64,000 nt of DNA from Marinospirillum insulare DSM 21763 (GCF_000686905.1 NZ_JMLW01000014.1:1-64000); one strand, 5' to 3'. Shown: positions 1-10,906, counted from the stretch's first letter. Notes: generated from the sequence alone by a model not told the origin. Made by a program: numbers and translations.

Positions 1-239
1 ACACCCCAAATAGGCTCAATAAAGCGTTTTTTTGAGCGTTGTTTGATCCTTTCTTCGGTAAATTCGTGAGCCTGTTTAGGCCGATATCCACGTTTGCCTG
101 TATTACGTTTAAGCTCTCGACTAATGGTTGATTTGTGAACACCAAGCGTTTTAGCGATCTCAGTTTGGGTTAAATTGTTATCAAGCAGGGCAGATATTTG
201 GTATCGTTGCTCTCTGGTGAGCTGTGTGTAGTGTCTCAT
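1..239 (-). CDS. IS30-family transposase, N-terminal part (cut by window edge)
   Basis: The reverse strand reads from an ATG at 239 through about 79 codons to the window edge without a stop. The protein begins MRHYTQLTREQRYQISALL and continues with a helix-turn-helix (TEIAKTLGVHKSTISREL). This is the N-terminal DNA-binding domain typical of IS30 transposases; the DDE catalytic domain would lie outside the window. Whether the full gene is intact cannot be judged. Family assignment is from the recognisable N-terminal motif. Confidence 0.85.
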   Translation of the reverse strand, partial: MRHYTQLTREQRYQISALLDNNLTQTEIAKTLGVHKSTISRELKRNTGKRGYRPKQAHEFTEERIKQRSKKRFIEPIWG

Positions 240-339
240 GTTTGCTTCTCATTCTTGGTCGATTGAAAAGCATAAGATGCTACAGCAGCTTGCCATCCAA
301 TCCTAGTTTAATGAGTTGCACTTGAGAGTTGAATCCAGG
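1..339 (-). mobile_element. IS30-family insertion sequence, one end
   Basis: The transposase start lies about 100 bp from a stretch at 315-339 (GTTGCACTTGAGAGTTGAAT and following bases) that resembles the terminal inverted repeats of IS30-family elements. The exact boundary is uncertain because the other end is outside the window. The element end lies about 85 bp upstream of the regB-like gene, so an outward promoter could influence it. Confidence 0.5.
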
Positions 340-422
340 TTAGTATAATTAAACTATCAATCAGCTAGGCTAATAAACAAATTCACTCAATAGCCCGGCT
401 CAATTTATTTAGGAAATAACAC

Positions 423-1730
423 TTGCCTGCCAACTATTCAACTCAACCTCTACCACTTTCTACTCCCGGTCGTAACTTACTACGCTTAACCTTGGTAAGA
501 GGTATTACTTGGACAGGTTTCTTAGGCGGTATCATCTTTGGGTTAGAAGTTTTAAATTTTCAGTTACAAGTTGTTGCTGTCTTTTCAGTTATTCTAGCCA
601 TGGCTTTAGTTAACCTACTCACCTGGTGGCGACTTAGCTGGCCTGGTCCTGTTACTGATACAGAATACTTATTACACCTTTTAGCCGATCTACTTGGTTT
701 AAGCCTGCTATTTTATTTTACAGGTGGTGCTAACAATCCCTTTATTTCTTATTTTTTAGTGCCTTTAACCATTTCAGCCGCAACCTTGCCTTGGCGTTCA
801 ACTTGGATTATTGCTGCATATATCTTATTCGCCTACCCACTTTTAATGCTTTTTCATCAGCCTGTACCGCAACTTGAACACCTAGCTGAAACCAGTGAAT
901 TAAACGTGCATTTATTAGGTAGATGGGCAAACTTTGTACTCAGTACCAGCTTAATTAGTGTATTTATTTTTAAAATGGCTCAATCTTTACGTCAAAGGGA
1001 TGCTGATTTATCTCAAACACGCGAACACTCCTTACGCGATGAGCAAATAATTGCAGTGGCTACTCAAGCAGCGGGTACTGCACATGAACTAGGTACCCCT
1101 CTTTCAACTATGGCGGTCATACTAAAAGAACTGAGTAATGAATATACGAGTGATAAAGAATTAAGTGCAGACTTAGACCTACTACGCAAACAGGTAGATA
1201 CTTGTAAAGTTACTCTTCAGTCTTTAGTTAGTAATGCAGATCGTAGTAGGTTACTCAATCCAGATTGCAAACCCCTTAAATGCTTTTTAAAACAACTTTT
1301 AGAACACTGGGAAGTATTACGACCCGATGTGCGCTACTGCATTGACTGGTCAGATAACAGCCAAGATGAACCCCGTATTTGTAATGACATTACTCTACAG
1401 CAAGCGTTAATTAACCTGTTAAATAATGCAGCCGATGCCAGCGATGAACCAGTAACGATTGTTATAGACTGGACTAAACAAGAAGCACAAATTGATATCC
1501 ATGACCAAGGCCCAGGTATTCCAATGGAAATAGCTGAACGCTTAGGTCAAACTTTTTTATCGACCAAAAGTAAAGGTTTAGGTTTGGGGTTGTTTTTAAC
1601 TCATGCCACGATAAATCGGTTAGGGGGCACTGTTCACCTGTATAATCATAAACACGGCGGAACTTTAACCGAGGTCAGGTTTCCTGTTAAAGCGACTGTA
1701 GCTAAGAAATCAGTGGCAGCTAAGAATTAA
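423..1730 (+). CDS. regB: RegB/PrrB/RoxS-type redox sensor histidine kinase
   Basis: Membrane sensor kinase of 435 residues with about six N-terminal membrane segments (roughly 25-185). Diagnostic RegB features are visible: the GGANNPF quinone-site motif at 101-107, the H-box AHELGTPLST with the phospho-accepting His near 221, and a Cys near 261 in the position of the redox-active RegB cysteine. The ATPase has an N-box (NLLNNAADAS), DQGPGIP and GLGLGLFL. It starts with TTG preceded by AGGAAA; no ATG is available nearby. The response regulator follows after 17 bp, so the two are probably co-transcribed. Family members sense quinone/redox state and control respiratory and carbon-fixation genes; the targets here are unknown. 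Confidence 0.9.
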   Translation: MPANYSTQPLPLSTPGRNLLRLTLVRGITWTGFLGGIIFGLEVLNFQLQVVAVFSVILAMALVNLLTWWRLSWPGPVTDTEYLLHLLADLLGLSLLFYFTGGANNPFISYFLVPLTISAATLPWRSTWIIAAYILFAYPLLMLFHQPVPQLEHLAETSELNVHLLGRWANFVLSTSLISVFIFKMAQSLRQRDADLSQTREHSLRDEQIIAVATQAAGTAHELGTPLSTMAVILKELSNEYTSDKELSADLDLLRKQVDTCKVTLQSLVSNADRSRLLNPDCKPLKCFLKQLLEHWEVLRPDVRYCIDWSDNSQDEPRICNDITLQQALINLLNNAADASDEPVTIVIDWTKQEAQIDIHDQGPGIPMEIAERLGQTFLSTKSKGLGLGLFLTHATINRLGGTVHLYNHKHGGTLTEVRFPVKATVAKKSVAAKN

Positions 1731-1747
1731 AAAGGAGAAGTAGTTTC

Positions 1748-2302
1748 ATGTGTAGTGACGATCAGCAAGAAGAAAGCACACGTATTCTAGTTATAGATGA
1801 TGACGATATTTTTACTCATGTACTAGAGCGTGCTTTTTTAAAACGAGGTTATGAGGTTGAAGTGGCTGCTAATGAAGCGCAAGCCCTAGAAAAAACTCAA
1901 AGCTTCGAGCCAGACCTAATTAGCTTAGACTTAAAACTAGAGAGTAGCTCAGGCTTGAACCTTTTGCCTCAGTTAGCTGAAGTATCGCCTCAGTCTAAAA
2001 TTGTGGTACTAACCGGTTATTCCAGCATAGCAACCGCAGTTGAAGCCATAAAACTAGGTGCAGTCAATTACCTTTGCAAACCGGCAGATGCTGATGAAAT
2101 TCTTGCTGCCTTCCAAAAGCAAGAAGGCAACCCAGATGCCCCTCTAGCTGAACAACCCATGTCGGTTAACCGCCTAACCTGGGAGCATATACAAAAAGTT
2201 TTACATGAAAATGATGGCAACATTTCTGCTACTGCACGCGCTTTAGGCATGCACCGCCGTACTTTACAACGCAAGCTACAAAAGCGACCTGTAAGGCGTT
2301 AA
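1748..2302 (+). CDS. regA: RegA/PrrA/RoxR-type response regulator
   Basis: Response regulator of 184 residues, the usual RegA length. The receiver domain has an acidic pocket (IDDDD, 17-20), a phospho-acceptor Asp near 61 (SLDLKL) and the conserved Lys near 111 (CKPAD). A short linker leads to a Fis-like helix-turn-helix at the C-terminus (NISATARALGMHRRTLQRKL), which is highly conserved in the RegA/ActR/PrrA family. It lies directly behind regB with an AAGGAGAAG ribosome-binding site. It converges with the ECF permease gene, with only 11 bp between the stop codons. Confidence 0.92.
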   Translation: MCSDDQQEESTRILVIDDDDIFTHVLERAFLKRGYEVEVAANEAQALEKTQSFEPDLISLDLKLESSSGLNLLPQLAEVSPQSKIVVLTGYSSIATAVEAIKLGAVNYLCKPADADEILAAFQKQEGNPDAPLAEQPMSVNRLTWEHIQKVLHENDGNISATARALGMHRRTLQRKLQKRPVRR

Positions 2303-2313
2303 CCAGCTTTCTG

Positions 2314-2985
2314 TTAAGCTCCATCTAGGTATTTTTTGGGATCAAAAGCCCTCACCCAATCAGGCATATAAGCAGTTAACCCACTGATAATCATGCCATT
2401 AACAACGGCTTCTGGAGGTAGGGTAAGGGGTAGAAACAAGAAATAGTTTTGTGCCAAATGGGTAAACTGATGACCTGAAATATAAATCCAGGTAATTAAA
2501 ATAACCGCTAAGCCTGTGCTTAAAACAGCTAAAATACTGCCAACACCTGCAGCAACCAAAACAAAAATAAAATAATTAGCGGGCAGCTTCCACTCCACAA
2601 AACGCCATACCCAATGACTAACAAAAACAGGCAAAACACAAATTAACAGCGCATTAATGCCAAACATATCCCAAGTTGCTTTACCGCTAAAGGTTAGACT
2701 CAACAGAGCAATACTTGTAGCAATCAGAGCCATAGGCCAATAAAACATGAGTGTAAGGCTGGTTGCTAGAATAAGGTGGATAGCCACTTGTGAGCTAATG
2801 CCTGCACGCATTTGCCATAAAAAAGCTACAAGAACAATGCTGCCTAAAAAAAGGTGCTGCAAACCTCTTTCTCTTAGTAAAATTTTCCAAGGCACCTGCC
2901 ACAAGGCAACGGCTAAAAATACCAAGTATAAAACCCAAGCAATCCACCCGAGATTTTCAGGATGAAGGCTAGCCGAAAAACTCAT
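2314..2985 (-). CDS. CbiM/NikM-like energy-coupling factor ABC transporter permease
   Basis: Polytopic membrane protein of 223 residues with about six to seven hydrophobic segments. The C-terminal part (LPPEAVVNGMIISGL) matches the conserved end of the CbiM family of substrate-capture permeases for cobalt or nickel. No CbiN, CbiQ or CbiO partner is adjacent, so it is an orphan copy. The metal specificity cannot be read from the sequence, and the N-terminal metal-binding His of classical CbiM is not obvious. It is convergent with regA and divergent from the chemoreceptor gene. Confidence 0.65.
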   Translation of the reverse strand: MSFSASLHPENLGWIAWVLYLVFLAVALWQVPWKILLRERGLQHLFLGSIVLVAFLWQMRAGISSQVAIHLILATSLTLMFYWPMALIATSIALLSLTFSGKATWDMFGINALLICVLPVFVSHWVWRFVEWKLPANYFIFVLVAAGVGSILAVLSTGLAVILITWIYISGHQFTHLAQNYFLFLPLTLPPEAVVNGMIISGLTAYMPDWVRAFDPKKYLDGA

Positions 2986-3203
2986 GTTTTTGCCCTTTAA
3001 GTAGTAGAAAAAAACTGGTTAACAATTCTCTATAGAATAAAACTAGAAACCCATCGCGTTTTAAAGGCATAATTGCGCACCCTAAACAAAATAATAATAT
3101 ACATCTTAACTGAGCAAAAAAATTAGTCACAGCTCTATAACAATAAAAATCTTCGATCTATTTTGCTTTCACACTACTTTCAGTAATTTTGGAGATTTTT
3201 TCT

Positions 3204-4847
3204 ATGCAGCTTATGCTTAGACAACTCACGATCAACCTTCGACTATGGCTTATTCTAGTCTTAGCAGTTATCACTATGGGGCTACTCAGCTTTCTAGCTA
3301 TTCAGCAAGAGCGTACAGCCATTCTAAATCAAAAAAATCTTCAGCTAAAGCAATTACTTGAGCTAAGCAACACCACCTTAGAGCATTATCACCAACAGGC
3401 TGAACAAGGATTAATCAGCACTGAAGAAGCAAAAAGTAAAGCCTTTAATATGATTAAGGACTTTCGTTTTACTACTGGTAAAGACCGAGACTACTTCTCT
3501 ATTTTTAACCTTCAAGGCACTGCCCTTATGCATCCTAACGCCTCGCTAGAAGGCACCAACATGCTTAGGGTTAAAGACGTAGAAGGCTTTGCCTTTATTG
3601 AAGATATTTTAGAAAAAGCCAGACATAGCAACCAAGGTTACTCTACTTATATGTGGGATAAACTGGGTTTTTCTGAACCAGTCACCAAGCTGGCTAGCTA
3701 CCAAATATTCACGCCCTGGAATCTTGTTGTCATCAATGGCGTTTACTTAGACACCATGAATGCTCTGCTATGGAAGCATGCGTTAAAACTGATCACTAGC
3801 TTTATATTGGCTAGCATTATTATGGGTGGTTTAATTCTACTCATTATAAATTCTATTAAGCGGCCACTGGGTAACATGCTAGTTAAAATGCGTGATATTG
3901 CCGACGGCGATGGCGACCTTACGCATCGCTTACCCTTAGATGGTAAAGATGAGCTAACCCAAATCAACAATGCATTTAATGGTTTTATTAGTAAGATTCA
4001 AGAACTGGTTAAACAAACACACCAGTCATCGCTATCCGTTTCTGCCGCTGCTGAAGAGCTTTCTGCAGTTACTCAACAAAGTTCTCAAACCGTTCACCAG
4101 CAAAGCTTAGAGACCGATCAGGTTGCTACAGCCATGAACGAGATGACAGCCACAGTACAAGAAGTTGCTACCAATGCCACACAAGCGGCGGCGGCAGCTA
4201 GAAATGCCATAGACCAAGCCCAGCAAGGTGAAGAGCGCTTAAAAGCTACACTTAAAACCTTAGCAGACTTAGATCAGAGCATTGAACAAACGGCCTTAAC
4301 CCTCGACCACCTCAAAGAGGGTACGGAAAATATTGGTGTGGTTATGGATGTAATTAGCTCTGTTGCCGAACAAACCAACCTACTGGCTTTAAATGCTGCC
4401 ATTGAAGCGGCCCGTGCTGGTGAGCATGGTCGAGGTTTTGCAGTGGTTGCCGATGAAGTTCGAGGACTCGCTGCTCGCACTCAGGAAAGCACTAACGAAA
4501 TCCAGGTTACGATTGAAACCTTAGTAAAAGAAGCAAATGAATCTTACCGTGCCATGTCTGAAAGCCGTAAAAAAGCGGTAGATACAGTTAACCATGCCAA
4601 AGAAACTGCAGAGGCTTTGGATATGGTGAGTGAAGCGATTCAAATAATTAATGATATGAATACACAAATTGCCAGTGCTGCTGAGGAACAAGCGGCTGTA
4701 TCTGATGAGATAAACCGTAATGTGGTTAATATCAATGAGCTTTCTAGCCAAACTAGAGAGGGTTCTGAACACACAACCCAAGCTAGCCAGGATCTAGCGC
4801 GGTTAGCTGAAACCCTTAATGGGCAGGTCAGTCAGTTTAAAACTTAG
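3204..4847 (+). CDS. Methyl-accepting chemotaxis protein with single Cache sensor
   Basis: Transmembrane chemoreceptor of 547 residues. The start is placed at ATG 3204 because GGAG lies 9 bp upstream; an in-frame TTG at 3189 would read through that ribosome-binding site. Order: membrane segment about 12-34, periplasmic sCache_2-type domain (about 35-185; [23 protein letters not shown]), second membrane segment, HAMP domain (about 215-265), then the coiled-coil signalling domain with the conserved hairpin tip [20 protein letters not shown]. No pentapeptide tether is seen at the C-terminus. sCache_2 receptors often bind small organic acids; the ligand here is unknown. Confidence 0.93.
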   Translation: MQLMLRQLTINLRLWLILVLAVITMGLLSFLAIQQERTAILNQKNLQLKQLLELSNTTLEHYHQQAEQGLISTEEAKSKAFNMIKDFRFTTGKDRDYFSIFNLQGTALMHPNASLEGTNMLRVKDVEGFAFIEDILEKARHSNQGYSTYMWDKLGFSEPVTKLASYQIFTPWNLVVINGVYLDTMNALLWKHALKLITSFILASIIMGGLILLIINSIKRPLGNMLVKMRDIADGDGDLTHRLPLDGKDELTQINNAFNGFISKIQELVKQTHQSSLSVSAAAEELSAVTQQSSQTVHQQSLETDQVATAMNEMTATVQEVATNATQAAAAARNAIDQAQQGEERLKATLKTLADLDQSIEQTALTLDHLKEGTENIGVVMDVISSVAEQTNLLALNAAIEAARAGEHGRGFAVVADEVRGLAARTQESTNEIQVTIETLVKEANESYRAMSESRKKAVDTVNHAKETAEALDMVSEAIQIINDMNTQIASAAEEQAAVSDEINRNVVNINELSSQTREGSEHTTQASQDLARLAETLNGQVSQFKT

Positions 4848-4893
4848 TTATTAAGCAATCATAAGTTTGCCATGAGTTGAATAGAAGTTAGGT

Positions 4894-7266
4894 TCAGCTC
4901 ATGGCCTTATTCCGCCCTGCTCCTTTTGCTAAATAGAGTTTCTCATCTGCTAAAGAAAGCAAGTCATCAACGGTTAAACCCTGTTTAGCCTCTACTATTC
5001 CGGCACTCACAGTTTGCTTTATGCCTTCATCAAAAAACTGTTTTTCTAAAGCTGATCTAATTTTTTCAACCACCAAACAAGCCTGTTCTTTGTTGGTTTC
5101 AGGACAAATTAATAAAAACTCTTCACCACCCCAACGTCCGAACACATCATTCACTCGCGTATTTTTATCAACCAACTCAACAAAGGCCTGAAGGACTTTA
5201 TCTCCTACCTGATGACCAAAGTTATCATTCACTTTTTTAAACAAATCTAAATCAAACAAAGCAATAGACATAGGTCTTTTATGCCTTTGTGCTAGTGCCA
5301 ACAAATCTTGTAAAGCTTTATCTAAATAGTGACGGTTATAGGCACCCGTTAGCTTGTCGGTAACGGAGGCTTTTTCTAACTGAATATTTTTTTCTTTTAA
5401 GGCAAGCTCCGCTTTCTTTAGTTTGCAGTTCACCACTCTAATGCGCTGATTAAGCTTAAATAAATAGATGGTATAACAACAGAGCACTAGCAAAGTTAAA
5501 CCTAAACCAATAAAGGGCGGTAAAAACTTGCTCCAAGGAAAACCCTTTTCAACCTCTAAGGTCACCCAGCTATCATAAATGTTAGTGTGTTGCTGTCTAG
5601 AAATATGTGCTAGTGCTTTATCTAAAATAGATTTAAGAAGTAGCTGGTCTTTTTGTACAGCCATAGACAAGTCAAAAGAATAGGGTGTTTGACCCGATAT
5701 TTTTAAGTTTGCCAAACCCTGTGTACGTATTAAGTAGCTTGCAACAGCAAGATTATCTATAAAAGCATCAACTTCTCCTGCCGCGACAGCTTTTAAAGCT
5801 TCTATGGCACTATCTCTTAAATCAAGTTGAATCAAGGGGTGGTGTTTTTCTAGCATTTCATGTGATGCATAGCCTTTTACCACGGCTACACGCCTAGCAT
5901 TCAACTCATTCATATTAGAAATAAAGCTAACCTGATTATCAGTCACGATAATCATCGGGGAACGAATATAAGGCTGGGTAAAGCTCAAATACTGGCTTCT
6001 TTCTGGTGTTTTGGTAATGGCTGGAAAGAAATCCACACCCCCAGCTTTAGCTTCATCTAGAGTTTCTGGCCAACTGAGCTGGTCTTGAATTGCAAATTTC
6101 AGGTGCAGCAATTCTTCTAACAGTCTTATGTAGTCTCTGCTTATACCCTGTAAAACTATGTCTTTGGTATCTAGGTATTCAAAAGGTGGCCAGTTACGGT
6201 CTACCCCAACTTTTAAAGTAGGGTTAGATGCTAAGAAGGCTTGCTCTTCTGGCGTTAAATTAAGTGCCTTATTAGGCTGACTATCAAAAATTAAGCGCCC
6301 AATTCTTTGCTCATAGTCTGATTGAGTTAACTCGGTTTCAATTATTTTAGTTTTAGCTAAGAGCGCCAGCATATACTCTAAACGACCCGGTACCAGGGTA
6401 CCTAATTCGGTTGTATGCCTGGCAACAAGCGTTTCTAGCCCCTGTGCTTCGGTCATAAGGGCTTGTTTGGTTTTATTTTGAGTGTTGTAATCTCTAAGAA
6501 TTAAATCAACAATTTCTTCTTTATTGTCTAGCGCATATTCCCAGCCTCGCAATACAGCGCGGCGCATAGCAGCAACTCTACTGGGGTGTTTATTTGCTTC
6601 ATCAGTGCTGGTGAAAAACACGTCACCGTAGAAATCCATTCCGTAATGTTTAGGGTCAAGAATATTAATGGAGTAGCCTAACTCTCTAAGCACAACAGGC
6701 TCATTGGTGCTGTAGGCTGCAATGGCATCAACCTCACCACTAATAAGCCGTTCAATACGATTAGATAAATCAACTTTTATAAGACCGTCTTTCAATACAC
6801 CTTGCTCTGCAAGCATAGCAAGTACAGAAATACCGTCTGTATCGTTTTCATAAAAGGCTAAACGACGACCCACTAAGTCTGTAGGTCGATTAATGTTTGA
6901 AGAGCGCAAACTAATCAAAACATTGGGTGAGTGCTGGAAAATAGGTGCAACTAAAATAACACCGTTTCTTTGCGTCTGATTAAGCAAAATTATGGAGTCA
7001 GTTACACCATACTGAGCTTCACCAGCTAATACTTGATCAACATTGCTTAGCTCTATATCCCTTTCCCTTAACTCAACATTTAAACCCTCTTCGGCAAAGT
7101 AGCCTTGATCTAAGGCGGCATAATAACCTGCAGACTGAAACTGATGAAGCCACTTAAGTTGAATAACCACAGTATCAGAAGCCGTGCTTAGACTGCTGAC
7201 TAGGAGAAGCAAGTAAAGACAGAAGCGCAGCTGAGCGAGTAAATTCTTAGGGAAGGGAGTATTCAT
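4894..7266 (-). CDS. Diguanylate cyclase with tandem periplasmic binding-protein sensors
   Basis: Protein of 790 residues with a signal peptide (about 1-29), an NMT1/SsuA-type binding domain (about 30-290; VVIQLKWLHQFQSAGYYAAL, typical of THI5-like pyrimidine-precursor or nitrate/sulfonate binders), a second SBP_bac_3-type domain (about 345-575; LKVGVDRNWPPFEYLD), one membrane segment (about 590-612), a short coiled coil and a C-terminal GGDEF domain. The active site reads GGEEF (FGRWGGEEFLLICPE), so catalysis of cyclic-di-GMP synthesis is expected. No RxxD inhibitory site stands out. It converges with the chemoreceptor gene. Signals are probably small nutrients, which is inference. Confidence 0.88.
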   Translation of the reverse strand: MNTPFPKNLLAQLRFCLYLLLLVSSLSTASDTVVIQLKWLHQFQSAGYYAALDQGYFAEEGLNVELRERDIELSNVDQVLAGEAQYGVTDSIILLNQTQRNGVILVAPIFQHSPNVLISLRSSNINRPTDLVGRRLAFYENDTDGISVLAMLAEQGVLKDGLIKVDLSNRIERLISGEVDAIAAYSTNEPVVLRELGYSINILDPKHYGMDFYGDVFFTSTDEANKHPSRVAAMRRAVLRGWEYALDNKEEIVDLILRDYNTQNKTKQALMTEAQGLETLVARHTTELGTLVPGRLEYMLALLAKTKIIETELTQSDYEQRIGRLIFDSQPNKALNLTPEEQAFLASNPTLKVGVDRNWPPFEYLDTKDIVLQGISRDYIRLLEELLHLKFAIQDQLSWPETLDEAKAGGVDFFPAITKTPERSQYLSFTQPYIRSPMIIVTDNQVSFISNMNELNARRVAVVKGYASHEMLEKHHPLIQLDLRDSAIEALKAVAAGEVDAFIDNLAVASYLIRTQGLANLKISGQTPYSFDLSMAVQKDQLLLKSILDKALAHISRQQHTNIYDSWVTLEVEKGFPWSKFLPPFIGLGLTLLVLCCYTIYLFKLNQRIRVVNCKLKKAELALKEKNIQLEKASVTDKLTGAYNRHYLDKALQDLLALAQRHKRPMSIALFDLDLFKKVNDNFGHQVGDKVLQAFVELVDKNTRVNDVFGRWGGEEFLLICPETNKEQACLVVEKIRSALEKQFFDEGIKQTVSAGIVEAKQGLTVDDLLSLADEKLYLAKGAGRNKAMS

Positions 7267-7415
7267 ACTTTATATGCCTTTATCTTTATTACTAACAGCA
7301 TAAGCAATGAATAGAATTATTAAAAGTACATATTTAAGTTAGATAAACAAAAAAACTAACTAGGTTTCGTAAAGTAACAAATGGCTACTTATGTTTACAG
7401 CTTCACTTTCACAGG

Positions 7416-9557
7416 CTAGTGTAGTTCGCGGCGAAATGGAGGGAGGCTGTTTAACAATTGACTGCCGTAGCGCTTGGTAAGAATACGCCTGTCTAATAAA
7501 GTCACTCGCCCAATGTCTTGTTCAGTGCGTATTAATCGCCCACAGGCTTGCACTAATCGAATACTGGCATCGGGTACACTTATTTGCATAAAGGGATTGC
7601 CACCACTGGCTTCTATCCATTCTGCCAGCGTGGCATCTACCGGATCATCTGGGGTTGAGAAAGGCAGGCGAACTATCACCACATGCGTTAGGTATTTACC
7701 CGGCATATCAATACCTTCTGCCAAGGAAGCTAAACCAAAAATAATGCTGGGCTTTTCTTCATCAATTCTCTGACGATGTTTTTCAATTAGCCTATTTTTA
7801 GACAGCATATCTTGGGTCAGGGTTATTTTACGCAGCTGACTGGCTAAACCGTCATACACTTCATTCATTTGTCTACGTGAACTAAACAACACCAAAGCCG
7901 AAGCTTCTGGGTGATCTAGGTATTCCTGCATATAGTCTAAAATAGCATCGGTATGTGCTTCTGCTTGCGATGGGTCACAAGCCTGTTTGGGTACTTCAAA
8001 AACACCTAGCTCTGGGTAGTTAAAGGGGCTAGGGTAGGTTTTACAGACAGCATCTGCACTTAAACCTGCGCGCTGTTTTAATCTGTCAAACTTACCTAGG
8101 GCGGTTAAAGTGGCTGAAGTTAAAGTGGCTCCAAAGCAACGTGACCATAACCGATAGGCTAAATCGCCTGCTGCTGTCACTGGACTAGCACATAACTCTA
8201 GGTCTTCATCACCTTCATTTAAACTATGCCTAACTAACCAGCGTGCTAAAGGTGCCTGATTGGGTGGGTCTTGCTGGGCACAGAGCATCCACAATTGGTG
8301 GGCAGACTGAGCACGGGTATGTAGAACGGCCAAGAGTGGCTGCCACTCACCAGCTAAATCTGCATCTAGGCTAGAATTTTTTTCTGGGTCTTGGGCTTCT
8401 TTTAATAGGTTCACCAAGCTTTCTAGTACCCGACACAGGGTTGCAAAGTGAATGACCAACGCTTCTGAAAAGGCTAACAAGTTAGGTGGTAAAACCCCAT
8501 TAGGCCAGCGATGAACGGCAGGCCTTGAATCCCTCGGGAGATGTTCTACCTGCTCATAAAGCTGACCATAAAGCGCACCTAAGTCTCTTTCTAAAATTTC
8601 TAAGGGCGCAACCAGTTGGTTAAGCAATCTAGCCGCTGAAGGGCTAGAGGCTCCTAGTTTTTTTAAAACTTCTGGCTGAAATTTTTTTAGTAGCCTTAGC
8701 CAGCTTAAAGCGGTATTAAAACGAAAACTGGCTGCAAAATGGTTAATGGCTTTATCGGGTAGGTGGTGCGCTTCATCAAACACATAATAAGTTTGTTCAG
8801 GTGAGGGTAAAATTACTCCACCCCCTAGGGCTAAATCTGCTAGCACTAGGTCATGGTTAGCAACAATAATGTCAGACTGCTCCATTGCTCGCCTTGCATT
8901 AAAAAATGGGCAAGCACCAGTAAAGTGAGGGCAGCGACGATTAGTGCAACGCTGATGGTCGGTGGTTAATCTTTCCCAGACTTCATTGGGTAGGTTTTCT
9001 TTTAGTGAATCCCTATCACCATCCCAAGCACCTGAAGAGAGGTTTTCAGCCAGCTTTTCTAACTGATCTTGGCCTGAACCACTGGCTTGTTTAACTAACT
9101 CAGCTTGAAATAAATCTAGCGTGGCATCTTCTTCTGGCTGGCTTTTATCTAGGGCTTTAATTAGCTGAGCAGTACACACATAACGCCCCCGCCCTTTTGC
9201 TAAAGCATAGCTAAAAGTTAGGTTGGTTAATTTGGCTAAATCAGGTAAATCACGTAGTAAAAGCTGTTCTTGTAGCGCAATGGTTGCCGTGGCTAGAACT
9301 AGTTTTTTTTCACGCGCTTGAGCTATGGGCAGGGTGGCTAGCAGGTAGGCAAGGGTTTTTCCTGTACCTGTACCTGCTTCTATAGCTATTAACTGTTGTT
9401 GACTGGTACGTTTACCTTCTTCGTCTTCTTTAATGGCTGCAAAACTTTTGGCTATGTCTGCAATCATGTGGGCCTGACCACGGCGTGCCTTAGCACCCCT
9501 ACCCGCTAAAAAGTCTCGATAAGCTTGCTGTATTAATGCCTGCCACTGAGCCTTCAT
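7416..9557 (-). CDS. dinG: DinG-family ATP-dependent DNA helicase
   Basis: Superfamily 2 helicase of 713 residues, the DinG length. Visible motifs: Walker A AGTGTGKT (about 61-68), four cysteines between motifs Ia and II (RYVCTAQ, then [15 protein letters not shown]) that ligate a 4Fe-4S cluster in DinG/XPD helicases, DEAH (VFDEAHH), and the C-terminal motif VI ([16 protein letters not shown]). It unwinds 5'-3' and helps resolve R-loops and replication-transcription conflicts. The start overlaps the end of the upstream DEAD-box gene by 4 nt (ATGA), so translation is probably coupled. I found no LexA box upstream of the pair. Confidence 0.93.
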   Translation of the reverse strand: MKAQWQALIQQAYRDFLAGRGAKARRGQAHMIADIAKSFAAIKEDEEGKRTSQQQLIAIEAGTGTGKTLAYLLATLPIAQAREKKLVLATATIALQEQLLLRDLPDLAKLTNLTFSYALAKGRGRYVCTAQLIKALDKSQPEEDATLDLFQAELVKQASGSGQDQLEKLAENLSSGAWDGDRDSLKENLPNEVWERLTTDHQRCTNRRCPHFTGACPFFNARRAMEQSDIIVANHDLVLADLALGGGVILPSPEQTYYVFDEAHHLPDKAINHFAASFRFNTALSWLRLLKKFQPEVLKKLGASSPSAARLLNQLVAPLEILERDLGALYGQLYEQVEHLPRDSRPAVHRWPNGVLPPNLLAFSEALVIHFATLCRVLESLVNLLKEAQDPEKNSSLDADLAGEWQPLLAVLHTRAQSAHQLWMLCAQQDPPNQAPLARWLVRHSLNEGDEDLELCASPVTAAGDLAYRLWSRCFGATLTSATLTALGKFDRLKQRAGLSADAVCKTYPSPFNYPELGVFEVPKQACDPSQAEAHTDAILDYMQEYLDHPEASALVLFSSRRQMNEVYDGLASQLRKITLTQDMLSKNRLIEKHRQRIDEEKPSIIFGLASLAEGIDMPGKYLTHVVIVRLPFSTPDDPVDATLAEWIEASGGNPFMQISVPDASIRLVQACGRLIRTEQDIGRVTLLDRRILTKRYGSQLLNSLPPFRRELH

Positions 9558-10906
9558 ACCTCTTCTTTTAACAGCTCGTCAGGTGGGTAAACACAAGGCA
9601 GTTTGTTTTTGGTCAGCCCCTCAATGGCTGGTAAAGCAAAAGCATCTTCTTCACCAATAAAACTAATTGAAGTACCTAGTGCACCTGCTCGACCTGTACG
9701 ACCTATACGGTGCACATAGTCTTCTGGGTCTTCTGGCAAGTTAAAATTAATAACGTGGCTTATATCGTCTATATGAATACCTCGCCCTGCTACATCGGTA
9801 GCTACTAACACTTCGATGCGGCCTGAGCGGAAATTTTCTAGCGTGGTAATGCGCTTTCTTTGCTCCACTTCGCCAGAAAGCATATCGACGTTAACACCCG
9901 ACTTTTTGAGTGCCTCAAAGACTTTGCGAGTAGCATCTCGACGGTTGGCAAACACTAGCACCTTGGTTAAAGCCCACTTTTTAATTAAGCGGGTTAATAA
10001 GGGAATTTTTTCATCATCAGACACTAAAAACGCATGCTGCTCTATATTGTCTGATGCCTGAATTTTAGTTGCTATTTCAACGGTTTGTGGTGCAATCGTC
10101 CACTGGTCAGCCAAGTTCATTATGTCTTGAGTAAAAGTGGCCGAAAAGAGCAGGGTTTGGCGCTCTTCTTTATTGGGCGTGGCTCTAATGATGCGTTTCA
10201 CATCAGGAATAAAGCCCATATCTAGCATTCGATCAGCCTCATCAAGCACTAACACTTCAACTTCACGCAAGTCGACATCGCGCTTGCTGTGAAAATCGAG
10301 TAGACGACCAGGTGTTGCAACGAGCAGATCTATTTTTTCGTTTCTGAGCTGATCACGCTGTTTAACATAATCCATACCACCCACTACTGATAGTAGTTTA
10401 AAAGGTGTATAGCGCATTAAGGCTTCAGCATCTTTACATATTTGAATAACCAGCTCACGGGTAGGCGCTAAAATTAACGCACGGGGTGCACCAATTTTTT
10501 GCCCAGCTGGTGCTTCTTCTTCAAGCAAATAAGTAAGAATGGCAATTAAAAAGGCTGCGGTTTTACCCGTTCCTGTTTGGGCTTTACCAATTAAATCAAT
10601 GCCATGCAGAGTATAAAATAAAGATTGCGCTTGAATGGGAGTGCAGTAGTCAAAGCCTTGCTCGCCAATGGCACGTAATAACTCTTTAGGTAGCTTTAAG
10701 TCTTGAAAGCGTAGTTTACCTTCCATTGCTGCCACCTGGTGATCTTGCGGATTCCAGTCAGCCATGCTTTCCATTCCTTGCTGCTGCTTTTTCGGTGTGC
10801 TTCGAGCAGCCCGGGATGAGTTAGGGCGACGGTTCGTTGGTCTGCGGCGACGACGCTTGTTAGGTGAATTTTTTGAACCAGACGGTGCGGCAGGGGTATT
10901 TGTCAA
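9554..10906 (-). CDS. rhlB: DEAD-box RNA helicase, RhlB-like
   Basis: RNA helicase of 450 residues. A basic, low-complexity N-terminal extension (about 1-45, [13 protein letters not shown]) precedes the core: Q motif, [20 protein letters not shown] ([17 protein letters not shown]), SAT, and [10 protein letters not shown]. The segment [19 protein letters not shown] is RhlB-like rather than SrmB- or DbpA-like. RhlB cooperates with RNase E in mRNA decay, and an rne gene lies in this window at 24.2 kb. It is the first gene of a two-gene unit with dinG. Separation from RhlE paralogues is probable, not certain. Confidence 0.85.
   Translation of the reverse strand: MTNTPAAPSGSKNSPNKRRRRRPTNRRPNSSRAARSTPKKQQQGMESMADWNPQDHQVAAMEGKLRFQDLKLPKELLRAIGEQGFDYCTPIQAQSLFYTLHGIDLIGKAQTGTGKTAAFLIAILTYLLEEEAPAGQKIGAPRALILAPTRELVIQICKDAEALMRYTPFKLLSVVGGMDYVKQRDQLRNEKIDLLVATPGRLLDFHSKRDVDLREVEVLVLDEADRMLDMGFIPDVKRIIRATPNKEERQTLLFSATFTQDIMNLADQWTIAPQTVEIATKIQASDNIEQHAFLVSDDEKIPLLTRLIKKWALTKVLVFANRRDATRKVFEALKKSGVNVDMLSGEVEQRKRITTLENFRSGRIEVLVATDVAGRGIHIDDISHVINFNLPEDPEDYVHRIGRTGRAGALGTSISFIGEEDAFALPAIEGLTKNKLPCVYPPDELLKEEV

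Noticed and set aside
4869-4905. Hairpin GCCATGAGTTGA/TCAGCTCATGGC between the chemoreceptor and cyclase genes
   Set aside because: Includes the cyclase stop codon and lacks a T-run on both strands; not claimed as a terminator.
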